Position numbers and translations under genes: made by a program | Source: Spirochaetaceae bacterium | GTDB lineage: Bacteria; Spirochaetota; Spirochaetia; SZUA-6; Bin103 | Assembly: GCA_026710565.1 (NCBI GenBank) | Contig: JAPOQV010000424.1 | Coordinates: forward strand, 1-37,944 | Reading direction: 5' to 3' | DNA length: 37,944 nt | Notes under the pieces: generated by a model | Databases searched by the model: none | Told to the model about the DNA's origin: nothing | The model's input: the letters and a program-made list of their open reading frames with translations, nothing else | In this document: in pieces, positions 15,633-24,918 of the stretch | Layout: each line of letters starts with the position of its first letter | Numbering within the stretch: the stretch's first letter is position 1

Positions 15633-17897
15633 ATGACCAGCAACAGCGTGTCAGATACGAGCTCCCTAAGACTGATCCCCACTCCGCAAAATTCCCGATT
15701 AGTCGACGGGAATCACAAGACCTATTCCAGACACAGGGTCTATACCATAAGCGTCATGGAGCAAGAGACGGCGAAGCTCCGCTTTGCCGCGCGCTATCTC
15801 AAAGAACAGCTCGACGAACAGTTCGGTCTGCACTTCAACGTTCAATGGCGTCAGTTGCCGAATCAGGACGAAGACATCGTTGTCTACAGCAACCCGACCC
15901 TGCAAGAGAGCCATCTGCCGCTCGACCTCGGCGTGTTCGATCACGAGAACGCGGCCGAACAAGGATACGTAGTCCGAAGTGAGCCGGGACAGCCGGTCTG
16001 CGTCTGCGCGAAAAGCGATCAGGGCGCTCAATATGGGATCGCCACTCTCACTCAGCTGTTGTCAGCAACGGGCGGACACGCCCTGTTGCCGAATGTCCTC
16101 ATCGAGGACTTCCCCCAGTACCGATACCGGGGGAATCGTTGGCTGATCAAAGTCGAGCAGACCAACTGGGGCTACGATTGGGGAGACGGCGGCGGCGCCT
16201 TTCGCGAGCGCGTTCGCGAAAAGCTGGATCTGGCCCTGTTGTGCAAGGTAAACGTCATCATTTTCGACGGGTGGGGTTGGGGACTCGATACATTCCCGGA
16301 GCTCGCCGGCTGGATGAGAGAGTTCAACCGGGAAGCGAGACTGCGCGGCATCCACCTCATGCATAGCGGGTTTGGCTCGGGAGTCGCCGGCGGGTTTCGG
16401 GACAGACCGCGCCTGTATCGCGGCCAAGTTCTCGAAAACCGGAGAGAGTATCCCGATGGCGAAATCTACCATTGCATAGCCGGCGAGCGGTACTGCGCAA
16501 CGTGCCTGTCCAATGAATCGCTGATGCGGCTGAGACTCGACGACATCCGGACGTTTGTGCAGGAAGTGGAGCCCGGCGCCCTCTACATCCACCAGCAAGA
16601 CGAAGGGTTGACGCCGGAAACTTGGCTGAAACGCTGCCCGGATTGTCGGAAAAAGTGGCCGAACGATGAAATGGCGGCCGCAGATGGCATGGCGGGCGCG
16701 TACGCCTACCTCTACGACCGCATGACCGAAACGGTCCAGAGTGTGCAGAACGATGGGTACTCGGGGGCAAAAGACTGTCTGATCATGCCGATAAGCCCCG
16801 GTTACCTGTCCTACGGATTGGACGACGAGGAGTGGAACATCGGGCTTCGCTATTGGTCCACGTTGAGCGGGCTCCTGAAGCGTCGTGAGAACGTCTTTCC
16901 CGGGTTCCGAGAGATCTTCATCAATCAGACGGACGACCGCCGCAGAGCTCGCCAGCTGAAGGAGGCGTTCAACACCAACGGCGAAGGGCAAACATACGGG
17001 ATCATGTTCTTCTACGGAGCCGATGGCCACCACAACGACAAGCTCTTTCTACCGGTGCCTGCGTTGAACTACATCTTCGAGGGCACAGACATGCTGCTCT
17101 CGCCGTGCGGGCACTCCTACTCGGAGCCTCTGCAGCTTCTGAACGGGGAGTATATGTGGAACCCACACTCGAGCGGATTCTTCACCCTCGAAGAAAAACC
17201 GGAGGATTTTGCGAGCATCAAGAAGCTGTATTTCGAGTGTCAATACAACGAATTCCAACCGGAGGCCCTGTTCCACGATTTCCTCGGGACTGCCTGCGCG
17301 AAGCTATACGGCAAGGAGGCGGGAGCCGTCATGCATGAGATGTTCCGTATCGAGGGCAAGAATCATGAGCCTCCCATTCCCTACCTCAATAACAGCGGAC
17401 TCATACGTGGAGAAATGAGGGGCTCGGAAGCCGAGGGAGGCGGCAGGGAAGGCAGCGTATTTCAGTACTACAGCTGGCCGTCCGAAGCGCCGGACGAGAA
17501 GCGGGCTCTTATTCGAGAAAGGATACGCGAATCTCTGGCAGCGACCGTCAAGGCATCAGAGGTACTCGAAAGAGGTCTGCAGAACGAGCATCTGGAAGAA
17601 AAGGGCCGCGACTATATCCGGTGGTATGCCAGCTCACTAGAGGAGGGCGTTCGGTACGTCGGGTATCTCGACAGGTACATTTCCCTTGTCGACGAGGTGG
17701 ATTGCGGGCAATCGCCCGCGATCGCGAATGACACCAATCTTCTCTTGGGTGAGCTAGCTGAACGGAGAGACTACAACCGGAGGTCGAGACTGCAGCCGGT
17801 AGACTATGCCGGAGGAACGCTCTCAGGCCGAGAGGAGATCATCGACTTCGTAGAAGCGAATCTGAAGAAACTGCTCGAACAAGTTGAAGGCAAATAG
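15633..17897 (+). CDS. GH20-like hydrolase with Asp-Glu pair retained (paralogue 2)
   Basis: 754 residues from the ATG at 15633, which has GGAGGAG at good spacing overlapping the end of the preceding gene. The layout is the same as paralogue 1: LRLIPTPQNSRLV at the start, GH20b-like N-domain, barrel entry YRYRGNRWL, then NREARLRGIHLMHSG and LYIHQQDEGLTPETW with D323-E324 in the GH20 catalytic position. CPDCRKKWPND, ISPGYLSYG and GTLSGREEIIDFVEANLKK are shared blocks. No signal peptide, so probably an intracellular glycosidase. The canonical H-x-GGDE is altered to HQQDE, placing it in a divergent, perhaps uncharacterised branch of GH20-like enzymes. Expected substrate: beta-linked N-acetylhexosaminides or related amino sugars (inference). 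Confidence 0.78.
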   Translation: MTSNSVSDTSSLRLIPTPQNSRLVDGNHKTYSRHRVYTISVMEQETAKLRFAARYLKEQLDEQFGLHFNVQWRQLPNQDEDIVVYSNPTLQESHLPLDLGVFDHENAAEQGYVVRSEPGQPVCVCAKSDQGAQYGIATLTQLLSATGGHALLPNVLIEDFPQYRYRGNRWLIKVEQTNWGYDWGDGGGAFRERVREKLDLALLCKVNVIIFDGWGWGLDTFPELAGWMREFNREARLRGIHLMHSGFGSGVAGGFRDRPRLYRGQVLENRREYPDGEIYHCIAGERYCATCLSNESLMRLRLDDIRTFVQEVEPGALYIHQQDEGLTPETWLKRCPDCRKKWPNDEMAAADGMAGAYAYLYDRMTETVQSVQNDGYSGAKDCLIMPISPGYLSYGLDDEEWNIGLRYWSTLSGLLKRRENVFPGFREIFINQTDDRRRARQLKEAFNTNGEGQTYGIMFFYGADGHHNDKLFLPVPALNYIFEGTDMLLSPCGHSYSEPLQLLNGEYMWNPHSSGFFTLEEKPEDFASIKKLYFECQYNEFQPEALFHDFLGTACAKLYGKEAGAVMHEMFRIEGKNHEPPIPYLNNSGLIRGEMRGSEAEGGGREGSVFQYYSWPSEAPDEKRALIRERIRESLAATVKASEVLERGLQNEHLEEKGRDYIRWYASSLEEGVRYVGYLDRYISLVDEVDCGQSPAIANDTNLLLGELAERRDYNRRSRLQPVDYAGGTLSGREEIIDFVEANLKKLLEQVEGK

Positions 17898-17908
17898 GAG
17901 GCCTCCGA

Positions 17909-19771
17909 TTGAGCCCAGCACTGCTATTCGTACCAAGACCAAAAGAGGTCGTCCCGCGATCAGGATCGTTTCTAGTGTCGGCAGACCAAGCGATCGTGAT
18001 TCCCGCCCAAGAAAAGGCGGCGATGTTCCCGATCGCAAAACGAGTTCAAGGAGTCGTGGCAGAACACTGTGGAGTGCGGCTTCCCGTCGCGCTCGCAGTC
18101 GCCAACGACCGCCCGAGACGCATCGCTTTCAAGAAGAATCCCTCACTTGCCGACGATACCTATCTCCTGACCGTCGATGGCGCGAAGATCGAAATCGAAT
18201 ACTCCGAGCCCAGCGCTGCGTTCTACGGAGTGAGTACCCTTAGCCAGATCGTTCGTCAGAGTGGAAAGCACATACCGTGTCTCGAGATCCGTGACCATCC
18301 AGATTTCGAGGTTCGGGCCGCAATGCTGGATATCAGCAGAGACAAGATACCAAAGCTCGAGACGTTGTTCGATTTCGTCGATTTCATGGCCTGCGTCAAA
18401 CTGAATCAGCTTCAGCTCTACATCGAAGGGTTTCCCTTCGCCTATCCATCCTTCCCGCAGGTTTGGCAGGCCGAAGACCCGTTGACCGGCGAGGACATCA
18501 TTGAGCTGGACCAGTACTGCAAAGATCGATATGTCGAGTTGGTGCCTAATCAGAACAGCTTTGGTCACATGGGTCCATGGCTTTCTCGGAGGGAGTTCGT
18601 GCACCTTGCTGAAGAAACGGAAGGCAAGGAGGCGTTCGGTAGATACTGGAAAGCCGTCCTGAATCCACTCGATTCGCGATCAATCGATTTCGTCAACACA
18701 ACGTACGAGGATCTTCTGCCGAACTTCTCCTCCAACTTGTTCAATGTCGGCTGCGATGAGGTTGCTCTTGGGCAAGACAAAACGAAAGAGATATGTGAGG
18801 AAACGGGTGCAGGCAGGGTATTCATCGACTATGTGAAGAAGATCTACGAGCTCGTCCAGCAGCATGGGAAAGAGATGATGATGTGGGGTGACGTCTTCTT
18901 CGAGCACCCCGAGGTGTTCGACCAGCTCCCAAAGGATATCGTCGTCCTGGATTGGGGCTACACCCATGACTTTCCCTATGACGATCACGGCAAGTTGCTG
19001 GCAAGCAAGAATCAGCCTTTCTACGTCTGTCCCGGAACGGGAAGCTGGAGGAGCATTACCGGCAGAACGAACAACACGCTGGAAAATCTGGTCAACGCGA
19101 CCGCCAACGGGAAGAAGCACGGAGCACGGGGGTGCCTGATTACCGACTGGGGCGACCGAGGGCACTGGCAGTACCTGCCGATCAGCTACCCGGGGTTTGT
19201 CTACGGTGCCGGTCTCTCGTGGGGCGTCGAAGAAAACGCAGAGCTTGACATCGCCGCGTGTTTGGACGCGTTCGTTTTTCAGGATAAGGCCAACGTCATG
19301 GGCGCCACGATGCTGGATCTCGGGAGGTACTGTCTTCGGGAGAGCAATCCTGGGATCTTCGGCCCCAACATCTTCAGCATACTGAACGGCTTGACACCGC
19401 TGAAGGATCCGAAGTCGATCGAAGGGGTGCGGGCGAAGGATCTTCTCGTTCTCGAGGAGTATATTGTCGCGCTATCCGACAAGATGGATTCGGCGCGAAT
19501 GGGCTGCAAAGATGCGTCGCTCGTGCGCAGAGAGCTTGGCAACGCAACACGGCTGTTACTTCATGGCATCAACCTTTCGCGGCTGAAACTCTCCGCTACG
19601 GGACAGGATGCCAACGTGACAGTCGACCCGGCAGGCCTCGTGGACGACATCTCGGAGATAATGAGCACGCATGTTGTGTTGTGGCTCGCGCGGAACAAGA
19701 TCGGCGGATTATCGAGAAGCATGTATCCGCTGGAAGAATGGCGAAGAAAATACGTGGAGATTGCAGATTGA
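17909..19771 (+). CDS. GH20-family beta-N-acetylhexosaminidase-like protein
   Basis: 620 residues from a TTG start at 17909, preceded by AGGAGG at 7-nt spacing. The N-domain has LFVPRPKEVVPRSGS, and Y106GVSTLSQIV marks the end of the GH20b fold. The barrel contains MLDISRDKIPKLETL, MACVKLNQLQLYIEG, VELVPNQNSFGHMG and the catalytic pair D283-E284 in FNVGCDEVALG (the usual GGDE is GCDE here). Downstream are MMMWGDVFFEHPE and LITDWGDRGHWQYLP, the latter carrying a conserved barrel Trp. No signal peptide. It is the third gene of the operon with the two long GH20-like paralogues; together they suggest stepwise removal of amino-sugar residues inside the cell. Confidence 0.82.
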   Translation: MSPALLFVPRPKEVVPRSGSFLVSADQAIVIPAQEKAAMFPIAKRVQGVVAEHCGVRLPVALAVANDRPRRIAFKKNPSLADDTYLLTVDGAKIEIEYSEPSAAFYGVSTLSQIVRQSGKHIPCLEIRDHPDFEVRAAMLDISRDKIPKLETLFDFVDFMACVKLNQLQLYIEGFPFAYPSFPQVWQAEDPLTGEDIIELDQYCKDRYVELVPNQNSFGHMGPWLSRREFVHLAEETEGKEAFGRYWKAVLNPLDSRSIDFVNTTYEDLLPNFSSNLFNVGCDEVALGQDKTKEICEETGAGRVFIDYVKKIYELVQQHGKEMMMWGDVFFEHPEVFDQLPKDIVVLDWGYTHDFPYDDHGKLLASKNQPFYVCPGTGSWRSITGRTNNTLENLVNATANGKKHGARGCLITDWGDRGHWQYLPISYPGFVYGAGLSWGVEENAELDIAACLDAFVFQDKANVMGATMLDLGRYCLRESNPGIFGPNIFSILNGLTPLKDPKSIEGVRAKDLLVLEEYIVALSDKMDSARMGCKDASLVRRELGNATRLLLHGINLSRLKLSATGQDANVTVDPAGLVDDISEIMSTHVVLWLARNKIGGLSRSMYPLEEWRRKYVEIAD

Positions 19772-19783
19772 GCGTCGTATCAA

Positions 19784-21583
19784 TCAGGGCCTTACCGGGA
19801 AGTAGACCGTGTACGGCTCGTCAATGATCTCGTGGAGCGGTTTGAATTTGATGCCTCGCTCCTGACCGTTGGTGCGATATCCTGTCAGCCATCTGCCGTG
19901 CTTCCGCTCGTTGTCAGGTAGTAACATGGCGCCGGGCTCGTCTTTGTCGCCCCGTAGCGTGTGCTCCGTCTCACAGAGCCCGGCGAGCACGACGGGACCA
20001 TCCATAAAGGCGACCGTCTCAGGCTCGTCGGGAATAGCGCTCGACGTCAACCGTTTTGGCAGCTCTACGCGGACCGAGTCCGTGTGCCACGTGCGCGACA
20101 GGGAGTAGAAACGCGGCGACGGCTGTTCGACCGTCTGCCGCTCGCCGTTCAGTAGCACCGTCGGGTGATCTCGCACCCAATCCGGAACACGGAGCTTCAG
20201 GTCCATCTCGGTTGGGCCATCGCAGGTCACCGCGATGTCAATTGCCCAACGCTCCGGCCGGTGGGAGACCTCGGCTTCGGTGTCGAACTCCATAGCCAGA
20301 GTCACCTGCTTTCCGTCGACCGTGGTCCTCAATCGAGACGGAATGTACTGGGAGACGACAACTTCCTTCTCGCGGCCGTAGTAGATGTATGCGTTATGCG
20401 CCGTGTGCGCTTGTACCAGCGTGCCGTGGCAGCACCAGAAGTCGTGGGTTGGCGTGCCCCACTTCTTCCGTCCTCCCGCTTCCAAAGGAAGGAAGTAGGA
20501 GATCATGCCGGTGTAAGGATGCTGCTGTGCGAGGATACCGTTGTAGAGGTTCCTCTCGATGTAGTCGGCGTACGTTCCATCACCTGACCACCGGAACAGG
20601 TAGTCTGCCAATCGAATCATGTTGTATACCGTGCAGTGCTCCTGAGTCGCGCTCCCGCGGCGTGCCGCGAACTCGTAGGGCGGCGTCCACACTTCTCCTG
20701 ATGTCTGGCCGCCGGTGCAGAATGTGCCGCGAGATGCGACAGCGCACTCCCAGTAGCGCTCTACGATGCTCCGCCAACGCCCATCGCCGGTGACTTCATA
20801 GGCACGGGCCGCTCCGTGTATTTCGGGTATCGTCGTGTTGGCGTGCATGTTGGTGAGAACGTCCTTGGACTCCAACAACGGATCGAACAGGCGGGCGCGC
20901 GTATAGCGCTCCAACAGATCCTCGAGGTGCTTGGCGCCGGTCGCACGGTAGAGGTCGGCCCACACTTCAAGCACCCCGCCGGTTTCGATGTCGAGGATGT
21001 CGTCCATCTGGTCGCGTGAGAACTGACGAGTCCAGGCATGGAACCACCTCGATGCGTTCTCCAGGACGGTCAGTGCTTCGGCGCTGGAAGCGTACCGGTA
21101 GGCGTCGAACAGCCCCATAAGCGTCTTGTGGACGACGTAGTGTGGTACCGCGGCGCGTACTCCCGAGGCGGTCCAATCCATGTACTTCTCAGGTATCGAG
21201 AAGACCCATTCTCCGCCGTTCCTTTCCTGACATGTGCCAAGCTCGGTGACTACCCGGTCGAGTTTGACTTTCAGCTCCGTGTCGCCCGTCGACGCATAGA
21301 CTCGTGACGCAGCCGAGAGCCAGTGCCCGAGGAAATGCCCTCGTACCTGACAGGTAGGTGTTTCCCACCCGCAGTGCGGGTCATCTTGCGGCTCTGGCGT
21401 TTTGTCTCTGAAGATGTCGATTCCGGCTTCGAAAAAGTGGTTCTGGAGGAGGTTACCCGTCTTCAGGCTCTTCAAGTAGGCCAGATTCACCTCGAATCTC
21501 TTATGAAAGAGGCCGGGCTCGAGGTGCACGGCGCCCGGTGCAAAGCTGCAGTATTTCTCGCTCGGACGTTGCGGCGCAGGCAT
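19784..21583 (-). CDS. GH127-family glycosidase (beta-L-arabinofuranosidase-like, DUF1680)
   Basis: 599 residues. The zinc/cysteine active site of GH127 is complete: E315 and C317 in QEHCTVYN, and C384-C385 in DFWCCHGT. C385 would be the nucleophilic Cys by comparison with bifidobacterial HypBA1. E297 in QTSGEVWTP is the likely acid/base. The N-terminal (alpha/alpha)6 barrel shows GHFLGHWLSAASRVYA and MDWTASGVRAAVPHYVVHK, and the C-terminus has the beta-sandwich with LKLRVPDWV. No signal peptide. It converges on the GH20-like operon with only 12 bp between stops and lies 15 bp downstream of the broken phosphotriesterase gene on the same strand. Activity on beta-L-arabinofuranosides is the best-known reaction of the family; other sugars are possible. 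Confidence 0.9.
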   Translation of the reverse strand: MPAPQRPSEKYCSFAPGAVHLEPGLFHKRFEVNLAYLKSLKTGNLLQNHFFEAGIDIFRDKTPEPQDDPHCGWETPTCQVRGHFLGHWLSAASRVYASTGDTELKVKLDRVVTELGTCQERNGGEWVFSIPEKYMDWTASGVRAAVPHYVVHKTLMGLFDAYRYASSAEALTVLENASRWFHAWTRQFSRDQMDDILDIETGGVLEVWADLYRATGAKHLEDLLERYTRARLFDPLLESKDVLTNMHANTTIPEIHGAARAYEVTGDGRWRSIVERYWECAVASRGTFCTGGQTSGEVWTPPYEFAARRGSATQEHCTVYNMIRLADYLFRWSGDGTYADYIERNLYNGILAQQHPYTGMISYFLPLEAGGRKKWGTPTHDFWCCHGTLVQAHTAHNAYIYYGREKEVVVSQYIPSRLRTTVDGKQVTLAMEFDTEAEVSHRPERWAIDIAVTCDGPTEMDLKLRVPDWVRDHPTVLLNGERQTVEQPSPRFYSLSRTWHTDSVRVELPKRLTSSAIPDEPETVAFMDGPVVLAGLCETEHTLRGDKDEPGAMLLPDNERKHGRWLTGYRTNGQERGIKFKPLHEIIDEPYTVYFPVRP

Positions 21584-21598
21584 ATTCGGCTCAGGGAC

Positions 21599-22325
21599 CT
21601 ACGTTGAGCAGCTTTTTGGATTGTCGGCCATGATTGCCTCTATCGTTCTGGATTCCCAGCCCCGTGTACGCATGATGGGAACGATGTTTCTGTGAATGTG
21701 CGCGCATCCCCAACCTCCGAAAGAGACGAGATCGGTCTTCAAACAGACATCCTGCGACACGAGGAGCTGATCGGTATATCCCTCCTCTATCAGAGTCTGC
21801 ATTGCATCGATCCTGTCGTAGTCGCGTTCATCAGGAAGTCACCGGTTTCGACATAATCGGGCTTGGATTGAGCATCCACGTGACAGATGACAACCCTGTC
21901 GAGATTCACTTTGAGCCTCTCGAGAAACTGTAGACCGGCAACCCGGTTTCTCGATGCGCCTTTGCCGCGATGCGCAGGGTTTCTCGTCCCAATCCTGGAT
22001 GTTCGGCGTTATGCCGATTTCTCCAATCACACCCGGCCTGATGCCGGTGTCGCCGATGCCGTATTGGATCTCGTTTATGAGATCCTCGGTAAGACTTGCT
22101 TCCGATTCATCGACGACTTCCTGAGGCAGGGCGTACTTCGTATATCCACAGCCCAGTACCACGTTCACTCCCGTGAGCATCGCCACACACCGAATCGAGG
22201 CCGGCGATCGGCCCGCGTCGATGCTCGATACCTCCACGATAGTGCCCCCCCTTTCTTGAATTCCAGGACTTCTCGCGTGGCAACGGTGGTGGCCCCGGTC
22301 GGTTGGACAGACCGAAGGTAGTGTA
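21599..22325 (-). pseudogene. Phosphotriesterase-family amidohydrolase, 3' part with several frameshifts
   Basis: Reading from 22325 down: VATREVLEFKK, a frame change in a run of seven G (22243-22250 region), GGTIVEVSSIDAGRSP, CVAMLTGVNVVLGCGYTKY and DLINEIQYGIGDTGIRPGVI. After a further frame change come ETLRIAAKAHRETGLPV, a small loss where the metal His (xIHT) should be, and RVVICHVDAQSKPDYVETG. A last frame change leads to QLLVSQDVCLKTDLVSFGGW and IMADNPK. These blocks are collinear with phosphotriesterase homology proteins (zinc TIM barrel hydrolases, often lactonases or sugar-phosphate esterases). The 5' part is at 22986-23210, beyond an IS3 remnant. Confidence 0.82.
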
Positions 22326-22329
22326 GAGT

Positions 22330-22985
22330 GTAATCCGTTGGTTGTCAACCTACCCCTCCCTCTCTCCCTCTCTCAAACAGGTGACGGTAATGGGGGCCGA
22401 AGGCCGGAGGGGTGTCCCAGCCTGTGGATATGTGGATAAGTCCCCGCTCCATACTGCCCGGCCACCTGCCCGTCGTGCTCGCAACTGGCCGCTGTTCCGG
22501 CTCTCCGCCGCCACTACGCCACCTGCTCTTCAAGCGCCCCATCACTCGCTGCGCCTCGAAACCGTTTTTCAGCTCACGCAGGTACACCGCCTCGTACTTC
22601 AGCGAGCGCCACAGCCGTTCGATGAACACGTGGTCCAGACAGCGCCCACGGCCATCCATCGAGCACCGTATCCCGCTCGCTTCCAGTAGACCACGCTGGT
22701 GCACTGGCTGCCTTGATCGGTGTTGGAGATCTGTCGCTAGTACACCGTCGGGCGGGTCGCGGCGAGCAGTCGGCACTGCCGGACCACACTCAGACTCCGG
22801 TGTTCGCGGTCGATCATCGCAAGCGGCTCGGCCCGGCTCAAGCTCCCGTGCCCGCGCGGCAAATTGCGCTCCACGGTCAATTCGCACACTGCGCTGTGAA
22901 TCGGCGTCGTTTTGTCGCCACTCCTTCGGCCCTCCTCATGGCCCGGAATCCACCTTGTCATCCTGCCCGAACTTTCGCGACCACC
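22330..22985 (-). mobile_element. Decayed IS3-family element inserted in the phosphotriesterase gene
   Basis: On the minus strand the OrfA/OrfB junction region reads RGHGSLSRAEPLAMIDREH and SLSVVRQCRLLAATRPTVY, the start of an IS3-type OrfB. A stop and an internal deletion follow. Then comes ISNTDQGSQCTSVV (second catalytic Asp region), and after a frame change MDGRGRCLDHVFIERLWRSL and KYEAVYLRELKNGFEAQR, which carries the catalytic Glu. The first Asp region and most of OrfA are missing. Inverted terminal repeats could not be confirmed by eye: the likely ends are TGAGGTGGTCGCG next to the 5' phosphotriesterase part and TGTAATCCGTTGG on the other side. Confidence 0.8.
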
Positions 22986-23210
22986 TCAGAGCTCGAGATC
23001 GTCCAGCAAGGAATTGTCGCAGATGACATAGGGGTTGCGCCTCAGGTGGCCAACATTCCGCATGCTGACCCTAGAATCGAACAGCGCATTCTCCACTGGA
23101 TCGATTGGCCTCTTGCATGGCCAACGTAGATCGAGAAACGGATGCTCATGAGGCAGTGTAATCCCGACATTCTCCGGATCGCTTTCGCCGTCTACGGTGA
23201 TGATCGCCAT
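22986..23210 (-). pseudogene. Phosphotriesterase-family amidohydrolase, 5' part
   Basis: 74 codons from the ATG at 23210 (GGAG eight to nine bases upstream). It carries the N-terminal metal motif H-x-H in GITLPHEHPFLDLRW and the family segment HLRRNPYVICDNSLLDDLEL, then hits a TGA created at the IS3 junction. Joined to the fragment at 21599-22325 it would give an approximately full-length 300+ residue enzyme. It is transcribed divergently from the acetyltransferase gene 50 bp away. Confidence 0.8.
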
Positions 23211-23223
23211 GATTCACACTCCG

Positions 23224-23252
23224 TTGACAAGTTCTAATATACTCACTACAAT
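23224..23252 (+). promoter_or_regulatory. Near-consensus sigma70 promoter of the GNAT gene
   Basis: TTGACA (23224-23229), a 17-nt spacer and TACAAT (23247-23252) match the housekeeping consensus at 11 of 12 positions. The start point expected about 7 nt after the -10 box (23258-23260) is next to the ATG at 23261, leaving no room for a ribosome site. This implies a leaderless or almost leaderless message. Confidence 0.75.
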
Positions 23253-23260
23253 CGATAATC

Positions 23261-24403
23261 ATGGGAGACCCTCGCGGCATCCGAAGAGATGAGTTGGATG
23301 CGCTCTTGCGTGGGATGCGCCCAGATGATCCCTCTTACCTTCTGAATCGTTGGCCACTCGTATTTCAGCACAATAACGCCAATAACATCCGCATCATAGA
23401 AGAAAACGGAGAGATAATATCACGTGCCAGCATCATGCTATCCGAAGTCTCCTTCTGGGGATGTCGGATGACAGTGGGTGGGGTTGGCTTCGTACATACG
23501 CGCGCGGACCGTAGGGAACGAGGCTACGCCAGTAGGATTATGGTCGACTGCATGCGTCGGATAGAAGAGTTGGGTGGCGATCTTATGCAGGTTTCTGGCG
23601 ACCTTGGATTGTATCGACGACTCGGTTGCAGGAAGGCGGGGAGGGTACACTACTGCAGGTTCGCCAAGCACACTCTAGAGACAGGAGCCAATGTCGAGGT
23701 AGGGCCGCTCACCCCTGAGCACCTCGACGCCCTTGCGGAGATTCACGAGATGGAGCCGATCCGGGTCCGACGTCCATTTCTCGACTTCTGTACGCTGTTC
23801 CTCCATCCGTTCGCCGGGCAAGTATTTACGATTTTCAGCGGAGGACGGCCGGTGGCTTACGTCGTCGTGGCGTGCAACGAGTTCATAGCAATCCCGCTCC
23901 ACCAGCAGATGAGCGGACGGGGACAGATCATCGAGTACGGTGGCAACCGCAGAGCAATACTCAGCGCCATTCCGCATCTCCTAACCCTAACCGAGCTCGA
24001 TCTGCGCGAGATGTACTGCTACATCCCGTTTCATGATACAGCGTTCCTGCATCTCCTCGAAGAAAGAAGGATTCCAGTCAGCTGGAGTCCCTCGTCCATG
24101 GGAACTTACAAGATATTGAACTTGCCGCGCCTCATGCACGGATTACGGCCACATCTGGAGTCCCGGTTGCGCGGAGAAGAGATCGAGCTTCTTGTCGTGG
24201 ACCAGGTCCACGGTGATACCCGCGGGAACGACCAGTTCACTTTCCGATACGGAGAGCAAGAAGTGGTCACGAATCAGGCCGAACACATCGTGTTTGGCCT
24301 GGGGGAAGAATCCCAACCCTCGACTCAGGGTGAAGAGCTTGCCAGCGTGCTTCGCCGAGTTTTCCCGCTTCCGCTGATTTGGCATGGCCTGAACCTGGTG
24401 TAG
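23261..24403 (+). CDS. GNAT-family N-acetyltransferase, Eis-like two-domain architecture
   Basis: 380 residues. The N-terminal GNAT domain shows NIRIIEENGEIISRASIML, VGGVGFVHTRADRRERGYAS with the acetyl-CoA pyrophosphate loop R-x-x-G-x-A, and DLGLYRRLGCRKAG. A second GNAT-like half (about residues 145-290) has VGPLTPEHLDALAEIHEME, FTIFSGGRPVAYVVV and LREMYCYIPFHDTAFLHLLE. A C-terminal ~90-residue domain ends in PLIWHGLNLV. This order resembles Eis-type acetyltransferases, which modify amines or amino sugars. The start ATG at 23261 follows directly after a strong promoter with no ribosome site. It stands alone between IS-damaged DNA and a gene-free stretch. The acceptor is unknown. Confidence 0.82.
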   Translation: MGDPRGIRRDELDALLRGMRPDDPSYLLNRWPLVFQHNNANNIRIIEENGEIISRASIMLSEVSFWGCRMTVGGVGFVHTRADRRERGYASRIMVDCMRRIEELGGDLMQVSGDLGLYRRLGCRKAGRVHYCRFAKHTLETGANVEVGPLTPEHLDALAEIHEMEPIRVRRPFLDFCTLFLHPFAGQVFTIFSGGRPVAYVVVACNEFIAIPLHQQMSGRGQIIEYGGNRRAILSAIPHLLTLTELDLREMYCYIPFHDTAFLHLLEERRIPVSWSPSSMGTYKILNLPRLMHGLRPHLESRLRGEEIELLVVDQVHGDTRGNDQFTFRYGEQEVVTNQAEHIVFGLGEESQPSTQGEELASVLRRVFPLPLIWHGLNLV

Positions 24404-24918
24404 GACGCGTCCGACGATCTGGTTAGCCTTCGCGGCACTCCATCGCACGTCAGCGGGCCATATTGGCGTGCGGTTTTGACGTTCGACGGAGGCGCGTACC
24501 GCGGTGCGTCAGCGAAGGAATCACAGGCACGCCGGCGTCGAAAACAGGCTGCGGACGGGATGCGAGGCGTAGTCCTCGACCACGCGGGTGGGCCGGACAC
24601 TCCGAGACAGCATCAAGGAGGATGTGCTTTCGACGTACCAGGAAGAGAACGAGGAGGGTCTGCCGCAGCCACGCGAGCCTCGGGCAGCGGATCGTCTTGG
24701 GGAGTTGACCGAGCGCCGCCACTCTTTCGCCCCCGCTTCACTCCCACCTCGATTGGTTCCACGTCACCTTTCCCCGCATGCACGCGGGCGAGCGTCAGGG
24801 ACTCCGCGCCCGCCTGGTCTATGCGCGCTGGTCGGGGCCCGGCGCTTGTCGCGCCGAGTAGGAGCGCTGGCTCGGGTGACGGGACGATCTCTTCGGCCGA
24901 GGAAGGGTGCCTTCCGGT
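24404..24918. other. Gene-poor stretch after the acetyltransferase gene
   Basis: No gene that I can defend. Several 80-175 codon frames are open because of GC bias. One plus-strand frame reads SHLDWFHVTFPRMHAGERQG and then LRARLVYARWSG (about 24745-24845). The DWFH element vaguely recalls the catalytic region of some transposases, so a transposon relic is possible, but there is no second block to support it. Confidence 0.35.

Noticed and set aside
22412..23129. Plus-strand frames of 138 and 204 codons across the IS3 region
   Set aside because: They are antisense to readable IS3 OrfB blocks and phosphotriesterase motifs.
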